In this document: in pieces, positions 39,061 to 44,505 of the stretch
Layout: each line of letters starts with the position of its first letter
How positions within the stretch are numbered: the first letter of the stretch is position 1
Assembly: GCA_947073765.1 (NCBI GenBank)
Contig: CAMTMZ010000022.1
Span: forward strand, 1 to 44,505
Direction: 5' to 3'
Origin: an uncultured Bacillota bacterium
GTDB taxonomy: Bacteria; Bacillota; Clostridia; Oscillospirales; Oscillospiraceae
DNA: 44,505 bases
Made by a program: the position numbers and the translations under genes
Notes under the pieces: model-generated
What the model saw: only the letters and a program-made list of their open reading frames with translations
Databases searched by the model: none
What the model was told of the DNA's origin: nothing

Positions 39061-40854
39061 ATGCCTGCGGGAAAAAAGAAATATAGCACAAAACTGGCCA
39101 TTTTGGTCACGGCTTGCGGTGTGGTTCTTCTGGGCGTGGTAGTGGGAGGGCTGATTCTCCGCTGCCGCGCGCTGGAGCTGCGGCTGGATGAGGTGTTTTT
39201 GGAGAGCTTGCGGTCTCACACGATTGAAAGCGGAAGAAGCGCCCAGCGGCTGATCGATGAGACGCAGCTGCTGCTGGAGGACGCCGTTCTTCTGCTGAAG
39301 GAGAAGGAACGGCCGCTGGACAAGGTTTGGGTCAACCCACTGCTGAGCACGGTGAACGTAGGAGGACGGCAGCTGGAGCTGAACTACCTGAATATGGATG
39401 ACCTGGAGAAAGCCGCGCTGGGCAGCGAGGAGCAGAGGGTGCTTCAGCAGCTCCGGAGGGGGATCAGGGTGGTAGGGGACATAGTCAGCGAGAGTGAGGA
39501 GCTGTACTTTCTTGTGGTGTGCCCTGTGGAGCTGGAGGGACAGCTGGTGGGCGCGGTGCAGGCCAGAATAGTGGCCTCCCAGTTGATTGAGCAGGGACAC
39601 GACTCCGCGCTGTTCCAGAGTATTCACCGTGTGATCGCCGGGGAGGACGGTCGGGTGGTCTGCGGCAGCGTGGTAGAGACCAGGGGGGTCAGTCTGCTGC
39701 AGCTGGGGGAGAGAGACGGACTGCCCCAGGTGTATGCGGAGCAGTTTGAACACCTCTACCAAAGCAGTGAGAGCGGCGCTTTCTGCTATGAGACGCTGCA
39801 GGGACAGGGCTATGCGGCCTGGGGGCCTGTGTCTTACAATGGCTGGCGTGTGGTGCATTTTTCCCAGACACCTGATCTGAGGATACAGCGCTCCTCCATG
39901 ACGCAGACAGTGGTGTTGGTGATGAGCCTGGCGGTGTGCGCCGCGATGGCCGCCTTTATTTGGCGTCAGCGGGCTAAGCTGGCGGCGGAGAAGCTGCGCT
40001 ACAGCGCCCTGGCCGAGTTTAAGGACACCCTGATCTTTGAGTATAACTGCCAGAAAGACAGCATGGAGTTTACCTCGAATGCCCTGGAGACTCTGGATCT
40101 GGAGAACGCACGGCTGGAGGACGTTACAGACTTGAAAAACGAGTTTGCCGTGTTCCACCCGGACGACATCGAGACGGTACGGCAGGCGCTCTGGAGTGCC
40201 GAGCATATGGATGAGGACCAAATTGAGCACGACCGCATCCGCCTGAAAAGACGGGATGGAAAATACAGCTGGTACCGAAGCCAGTATAAGGCGGTGTTTG
40301 GGCCCGAGGGCAAAGTGATCCGGGTGATTGGCACGCTGACGGACATCAGCGCCCAGATCGACCGGGAGATTGAGCTGCGCAACCAGGCCCAGCGGGACCC
40401 CTTGACCGGGGTGTATAATCGGGCGGGTGTGAAGCTGATCAACGCCCGGCTGGAGCAGATTTCCCGGGGTATCCTCTTCATGCTGGATATGGACGACTTT
40501 AAATCTGTCAATGACACCTACGGCCATGCTGCCGGTGACCGGCTGCTGATGGCCATCGGCGGGGTGCTGCTGGAGACTTTCCGCACTGACGATATTGTGG
40601 CCCGGGTAGGCGGAGATGAGTTTGTGGCTTTCCTGTCAGGTTCCGACAGCCGGGTCACGGCGGAGCTGAAAGGGCAGGAGCTGCTGGAGCGGATACGGAA
40701 CCTGAAAGTGGAGGGAATCGCCACTCAGGTGACCGTAAGTGTGGGCGCAGCCAGCGCTCCGGCTCAGGGCCGGACCTACGAGGCCCTCAGCCAGGCTGCG
40801 GACGAGGCCATGTATCAGGTGAAGCACGGCGGCAAGAGCGGCTTTGTGCTGCGA
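39061..40854 (+). CDS. Membrane diguanylate cyclase with extracellular sensor, PAS and GGDEF domains
   Basis: A 598-aa signalling enzyme (the stop codon is at 40855-40857). A transmembrane helix (about 12-32) is followed by a ~250-residue extracytoplasmic sensor region (Cache-like in size, family not certain), a second helix near 283-303, a PAS domain (about 312-445; FHPDDIETVRQALWSAE, DGKYSWYRSQYKAVF, VIGTLTDISAQ) and a C-terminal GGDEF domain. The active site GGDEF is at residues 517-521 and intact, so it should make c-di-GMP from GTP. An allosteric I-site RTDD (508-511) lies five residues before it, predicting product inhibition. The ATG at 39061 follows GGGGAG. It has its own promoter and terminator. 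Confidence 0.93.
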
Positions 40855-40863
40855 TAGGAAACA

Positions 40864-40897
40864 AAAAATCACCCCTAGATAGGGGTGATTTTTTTCG
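40864..40897. terminator. Bidirectional terminator between the cyclase and trxA
   Basis: Stem AATCACCCCT with AGGGGTGATT around AGAT, flanked by A-run and T-run (ATTTTTTT), between convergent genes. Confidence 0.9.
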
Positions 40898-40906
40898 TCA
40901 GATTTG

Positions 40907-41218
40907 TTAAAGATTCTGCTCCAGCACCTGGATATATACATCGGGGGGCATGACACCGACCTTGCGGTCGATCTCCTTGCCGTCCTTAAAGAAAATGACG
41001 GTAGGGATGTTCATCACGGTGTACCGCATAGCCAGGGGACCCTCCTCGTCGGTGTTGACCTTGCCGATGACGGCTTTGCCCTCATACTTTTCCGCCAGGC
41101 TTTCGATGACAGGCCCCAGCATCTGGCAGGGGCCGCACCACTCGGCCCAGAAGTCCACCATCATCAGTTTGCCCTCTGCGAGGGTATTGTCAAAGGTATC
41201 TTTGTTAAAGTGAATCAT
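40907..41218 (-). CDS. trxA: Thioredoxin
   Basis: A 103-aa thioredoxin with the active site WCGPC (Cys28, Cys31), the VDFWAEWCGPCQML block, the cis-Pro motif NIPTVIFFKDG and Asp22 (the family's buried Asp). It reduces protein disulfides in the cytoplasm. It lies 60 nt downstream of trxB on the same strand and should be reduced by that protein. Confidence 0.95.
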   Translation of the reverse strand: MIHFNKDTFDNTLAEGKLMMVDFWAEWCGPCQMLGPVIESLAEKYEGKAVIGKVNTDEEGPLAMRYTVMNIPTVIFFKDGKEIDRKVGVMPPDVYIQVLEQNL

Positions 41219-41278
41219 GGTTATTTTCCTTTCTTTTGTTATATTTCTGCGGGGCAGCCTGGAGCGGCCCCTGTTTGG

Positions 41279-42124
41279 CTACAAAGCGTCCAGATATTCG
41301 CAGGCGGACAGGCCGGCTACATGGCCCTCACCCACCGCCTTGGACACCTGGAGGGCGCCGCCAGTGCAGTCCCCGGCGGCAAAGACGCCGGGCAGGTTGG
41401 TAGACATGCTCCGGTCTACCTTAATCACACCGCCCTCTGTCTCCAAGGCGGGCAGCAGGTCGGTGGGGGCTACCGCACGGCGCAGGATAAACACTCCGGC
41501 GCAGGGAATGGAGGTGCCGTCCGCCTCCAGAGAGGTGACTGCCTGTTCTCCGTGGATCGCCAGCCGGCCAGCCTGGACATAGGGGATGCCGCCGTCCAGC
41601 CCCTGGGGGCGATGGGGGGAGACGTAGACCACCTGGCAGCCCAGGCTTTTGAGGTAGTTGGCCTCTAAAGGGGCGTCGGGGGCCAGGCCCACCACGGTGA
41701 CAGGTTTGTTCCGGTAAAGCATACCGTCGCAGGTGGCGCAGTAGCTCACCCCCCGGCCCAGATACTCCGACTCTCCAGGATATTTGGCTGCCCGAACCAC
41801 ACCTGGGGCCAGGACCAGAGCCCGGCCCTGGTAGACCTGGCTGCCCACCGTGACGGAAAAGCCGTTCCATACCAGCAGGGACAAAGCCTTTCCTACTACA
41901 AATTCTGCGCCCAGGGTGGAGGCGTGGGTGACGAACTTTTCCAGAAGCTCCGGGCCTGTGAGCCCGGGGAGGCCGGGGTAGTTGTCTACCAGCTCTGCTT
42001 TGGCAAGGGGGCTATCCTGCCAGCGGTTGCCGATGACCAGCACATTTTTGTCCCGGCACCGGGCGGCTACCGCCGCCGCGAGACCAGCCGGACCGCTGCC
42101 CAGTATAATGATATCCCAGGACAT
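41279..42124 (-). CDS. trxB: Thioredoxin-reductase-like flavoprotein, atypical NADPH domain
   Basis: A 281-aa FAD-dependent reductase, shorter than usual TrxB (about 305-320). It has the FAD motif GSGPAGLAAAVAARCRDKNV (from residue 9), the redox-active CATC (Cys129, Cys132) in SYCATCDGML, and the closing GVFAAGDCTGGALQVSKAVG FAD contact. The NADPH part is odd: the expected GGGDSAxEEA reads GLAPDAPLEA (146-155) and the HRRxxxRA motif is absent (SPHRPQGLDG). It therefore may not use NADPH. It resembles the pyridine-nucleotide-independent, ferredoxin-dependent flavin thioredoxin reductases described in clostridia, or a related DTR type; this is an inference. It is first in a trxB-trxA operon with AGGAGG upstream. 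Confidence 0.85.
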   Translation of the reverse strand: MSWDIIILGSGPAGLAAAVAARCRDKNVLVIGNRWQDSPLAKAELVDNYPGLPGLTGPELLEKFVTHASTLGAEFVVGKALSLLVWNGFSVTVGSQVYQGRALVLAPGVVRAAKYPGESEYLGRGVSYCATCDGMLYRNKPVTVVGLAPDAPLEANYLKSLGCQVVYVSPHRPQGLDGGIPYVQAGRLAIHGEQAVTSLEADGTSIPCAGVFILRRAVAPTDLLPALETEGGVIKVDRSMSTNLPGVFAAGDCTGGALQVSKAVGEGHVAGLSACEYLDAL

Positions 42125-42147
42125 AAAGCACCTCCTCTTTCACTGGT

Positions 42148-42176
42148 ATTATACCCGTTTTCTACGGGAAGAGCAA
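42148..42176 (-). promoter_or_regulatory. Promoter of trxB-trxA
   Basis: TTGCTC (42176-42171), 17 bp, TATAAT (42153-42148) on the minus strand, shortly before the trxB start. The gap to glnS (42177-42389) otherwise shows only a possible glnS promoter (TTGCAT-18 bp-TAAAAT, 42300-42329). Confidence 0.7.
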
Positions 42177-42389
42177 TAACCTGACGCTGATTTTACCGGA
42201 ACACACCGTTGTTTTCTGTAACTTTATCACAAAATAGGGCGTATTTCCCGGCGGTTTCCCCACGTCCTGCCGGAAGAGCGGAAGATATGCGGGAAAACCT
42301 TGCATTTTCCTTGGGAACAGGTGTAAAATGAATAAGATATTTTATGCTGGCCGGCGGGCCGGTATACCAAGGAGACAGGAGGAAACGCT

Positions 42390-44096
42390 ATGTCGGAAGA
42401 GGTCAAAGCCGCCATTGAGGAGACGGCCCCGGAGAGCCAGAACTTTATCCATCAGTTTATCCAGGAGGACATTGCCCAGGGAGGGCGCTGCGCCGGGATG
42501 CAGGTACACACCCGCTTCCCCCCCGAGCCCAACGGTTATTTGCATATTGGCCACTGCAAGGCCTTGATTATCGACTTCGGCTCCGCGGAGAAGTTCGGCG
42601 GCATCTGTAACCTGCGTATGGACGACACAAACCCCGCGAAGGAGGACACTGAGTTTGTGGATGCCATCAAAGAGGACATCCACTGGCTGGGCTTCGACTG
42701 GGGGGACCGGTTCTTCTACGGCAGCGACTACTTTGAAAAGACCTACGAGCTGGCCATCGGGCTGATCAAAAAGGGGCTGGCCTACGTCTGCGAGCTTACC
42801 CCCGAGCAGTTTCGGGAGTACCGGGGGGATGTGAACACCCCCGCCCGCTCCCCCTGGCGGGACCGGCCTGTGGAGGAGAACCTGGACCTGTTCCAACGCA
42901 TGCGCGCCGGTGAGTTCCCGGAGGGCAAGTATACCCTTCGAGCCAAGATCGATCTGGCCAGCGGCAACTTTAATATGCGCGACCCGGTGCTCTACCGCAT
43001 CCGTTATATCGAGCACCACCGCCAGGGCACCAAATGGTGCATCTTCCCCATGTATGACTTTGCCCACCCCATTCAGGACGCCCTGGAGGGGATCACGCAC
43101 TCTCTTTGCTCCCTGGAGTATGAGGACCACCGACCCCTCTACGACTGGGTCATCAACAATACCGACGTGCCCTCTAAACCCCGGCAGATTGAGTTTGCCC
43201 GGCTGGGGATTAACTACACGGTGATGTCCAAGCGGAAGCTGCGAAAGCTGGTGGAGGAGGGCTATGTCTCCGGCTGGGATGACCCCCGCATGCCCACTCT
43301 GTGCGGCCTGCGCCGGCGGGGCTACACCCCCGCCTCCATCCGCAATTTCTGTGACCGCATCGGGGTGGCAAAGAACACCTCTACCGTGGAGTTCGGCTTT
43401 TTGGAGCACTGCCTGCGGGAGGATCTGAACGACCATGCCCGGCGGGTGATGGCTGTGCTGCGGCCCATTAAGCTGACTATCACCAACTACCCTGAGGGCC
43501 AGTCTGAGACCTTTGAGGTGGAGAACAATCCTAACGACCCCGCCGCCGGCACCCGGAGCGTCACCTTCTCCCGCAGCCTGTATGTGGAGGCGGAGGACTT
43601 CCTGGAGACCCCTATCCCGAAGTACAAGCGCCTCTACCCGGATGGACCCGAGTGCCGCCTGAAGGGGGCATACCTGGTGAAGTGCACCGGCTGTGTGAAG
43701 GACGAGGGGGGCAAGGTGGTGGAGATTTTGGCCGAGTATGACCCTGACTCCAAGGGTGGAAACCCTGCCGACGGACGGAAGGTGAAAGGGGCCACCATCC
43801 ACTGGGTGGACGCCGCCACCGCCGTGGACGCCCAGGTGAGGCTGTACGACAACCTCTTTGCCGATGAAAATCCAGACGGGGGCGACAAGGACTTTTTAGA
43901 CTGCCTCAATCCCGGATCCCTGGAGGTGCTGGAGGGGTGCAAGCTGGAGGCCTCTTTGGCCGCCGCCCAGCCTGCTGACCGATTCCAGTTCCTGCGCCTG
44001 GGCTACTTCTGCGCCGACAGCAAGGACTCCAGGCCTGGCACGCTGGTGTTTAACCGGGCTGTCAGTCTGAAGGACAGCTTTAAGCCTGGTAAGTGA
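42390..44096 (+). CDS. glnS: Glutaminyl-tRNA synthetase
   Basis: A 568-aa class I aminoacyl-tRNA synthetase. It has FPPEPNGYLHIGHCKAL (HIGH at 52-55), LRMDDTNPAKEDTEFVDAIK, the GlnRS-type YIEHHRQGTKWCIFPMYDFA, and the VMSKRKL version of KMSKS (278-284). The C-terminal anticodon-binding beta barrels end at VFNRAVSLKDSF. GlnRS rather than GluRS is indicated by the long C-terminal double barrel and by the block RMDDTNPAKE. AGGAGG lies before the ATG. Many Firmicutes lack glnS and use GatCAB instead, so its presence is a lineage trait. Confidence 0.95.
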   Translation: MSEEVKAAIEETAPESQNFIHQFIQEDIAQGGRCAGMQVHTRFPPEPNGYLHIGHCKALIIDFGSAEKFGGICNLRMDDTNPAKEDTEFVDAIKEDIHWLGFDWGDRFFYGSDYFEKTYELAIGLIKKGLAYVCELTPEQFREYRGDVNTPARSPWRDRPVEENLDLFQRMRAGEFPEGKYTLRAKIDLASGNFNMRDPVLYRIRYIEHHRQGTKWCIFPMYDFAHPIQDALEGITHSLCSLEYEDHRPLYDWVINNTDVPSKPRQIEFARLGINYTVMSKRKLRKLVEEGYVSGWDDPRMPTLCGLRRRGYTPASIRNFCDRIGVAKNTSTVEFGFLEHCLREDLNDHARRVMAVLRPIKLTITNYPEGQSETFEVENNPNDPAAGTRSVTFSRSLYVEAEDFLETPIPKYKRLYPDGPECRLKGAYLVKCTGCVKDEGGKVVEILAEYDPDSKGGNPADGRKVKGATIHWVDAATAVDAQVRLYDNLFADENPDGGDKDFLDCLNPGSLEVLEGCKLEASLAAAQPADRFQFLRLGYFCADSKDSRPGTLVFNRAVSLKDSFKPGK

Positions 44097-44102
44097 AAGT
44101 GT

Positions 44103-44136
44103 ATTCCCCCCGGAACGCCGGCGTTCCGGGGGGAAT
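44103..44136 (+). terminator. Perfect inverted repeat after glnS
   Basis: A 34-nt, nearly continuous palindrome of GC-rich sequence (44103-44136) directly after the stop codon. No clear U-tail. Confidence 0.6.
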
Positions 44137-44155
44137 TACGGAGGAAAAGTTGCTC

Positions 44156-44184
44156 TTGCCAAGCGGTGAGATATCGTGTATAAT
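44156..44184 (+). promoter_or_regulatory. Promoter of tRNA-Leu
   Basis: TTGCCA (44156-44161), 17 bp, TATAAT (44179-44184), 12 nt upstream of the tRNA. Confidence 0.75.
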
Positions 44185-44196
44185 AACATTAGAAAT

Positions 44197-44283
44197 GCCG
44201 GTGTGATGGAATTGGTAGACGTAGCGGACTCAAAATCCGCCGCTGGCGACAGCGTGGGGGTCCGAGTCCCCCCACCGGCACCA
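44197..44283 (+). tRNA. tRNA-Leu (CAA)
   Basis: An 87-nt class II tRNA. The acceptor stem is GCCGGTG paired with CACCGGC, with discriminator A and an encoded CCA. The anticodon arm is GCGGA-CTCAAAA-TCCGC with anticodon CAA, reading UUG. A long variable arm (CGCTGGCGACAGCG) is present and the T-arm has loop TCCGAGT. All features fit tRNA-Leu. It has its own promoter and terminator. Confidence 0.96.
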
Positions 44284-44288
44284 ATTTA

Positions 44289-44335
44289 GACAAAACCTGT
44301 GTATAGGGTTACTATGCACAGGTTTTGTCGTTTTT
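44289..44335 (+). terminator. Terminator of tRNA-Leu
   Basis: A 13-bp stem (44289-44301 with 44317-44329) followed by GTTTTTG. Confidence 0.9.
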
Positions 44336-44475
44336 GTGGCGGAATATACAAATGGATTTTTCTGACATTGTGCAGAAATAACAACTCGAAGAAATAAAAA
44401 TATCATCTATTCCTATGTTTTATCTCTCGAACGGAGATATGGCATAGGATTTTTAATTTTTAGGAGGAATTAAAC

Positions 44476-44505
44476 ATGAGAATACCGTATGCTTTTCACC
44501 TGACT
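44476..44505 (+). CDS. Start of a truncated gene
   Basis: An ATG at 44476 with AGGAGG (44462-44467) 8 nt upstream opens MRIPYAFHLT and runs off the window. The 140 bases before it are AT-rich, with a nested inverted repeat (CCTATG...CATAGG enclosing TATCTC...GAGATA, about 44412-44449). The product cannot be identified from ten codons. Confidence 0.6.
   Translation, partial: MRIPYAFHLT

Noticed and set aside
38956-40527. 523-aa minus-strand ORF opposite the diguanylate cyclase
   Set aside because: No motifs or ribosome binding site; the plus strand has intact PAS and GGDEF domains.

Overview
This window looks like a chromosome segment from a high-GC, spore-forming, anaerobic Clostridia species, probably close to the gut Oscillospiraceae (Flavonifractor / Intestinimonas / Lawsonibacter type). 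The grounds are high GC with Firmicutes-type Shine-Dalgarno sites, sporulation genes (yabP-yabQ-divIC), a pre-cleaved L27 with its Prp protease, a long-form HPF, an S-layer-homology fragment, a lysine riboswitch and a LexA promoter of Gram-positive type. This placement comes from recognising protein families by eye, not from a search.

Layout. 1-2990: a branched-chain-amino-acid-type substrate-binding lipoprotein (minus) and, divergently, a GT2 glycosyltransferase plus GtrA flippase-like pair. 2991-12717 is the accessory part. A minus-strand operon runs from 12717 downward: a BlaI/MecI-type repressor, an M56 (BlaR1-type) metalloprotease that lacks the usual C-terminal sensor, and then four genes that all begin with the same ~57-residue module (basic segment, one hydrophobic helix, Cys) followed by unrelated extracytoplasmic domains. 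The fourth copy is a pseudogene and is also split by a 3.6-kb IS4-family element (3220-6835, 8-bp target duplication). That element carries an AT-rich cargo gene, a hydrophobic micro-ORF and a decayed SLH-domain fragment. I read the operon as a split BlaR1 system with several alternative sensor subunits.

12720-29240 is mostly housekeeping: WecG/TagA glycosyltransferase, DJ-1/PfpI protein, an overlooked Cys-rich membrane microprotein, MltG, U32 peptidase, LexA, DUF975 membrane protein with a NUDIX hydrolase, a beta-CASP metallo-beta-lactamase, a Cof-type HAD phosphatase, YabP/YabQ/DivIC/S1, GNAT, amidohydrolase, HPF, BirA, a monoacylglycerol-lipase-like hydrolase and a ferritin-like protein with a Pro/Cys-rich linker.

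29460-31530 is a lysine riboswitch with an attenuator terminator controlling an NhaC-family transporter that has an added N-terminal zinc-ribbon-like segment. 31587-38959 holds rplU-prp-rpmA, a sugar O-acetyltransferase, two small YciI-like proteins, obg, a TrmN6-type methyltransferase divergent from rsmI, and murC. 39061-44505 holds a membrane diguanylate cyclase, trxB-trxA (the reductase lacks recognisable NADPH motifs), glnS, tRNA-Leu(CAA) and, directly after the tRNA, the start of AT-rich DNA with a gene truncated by the window end.
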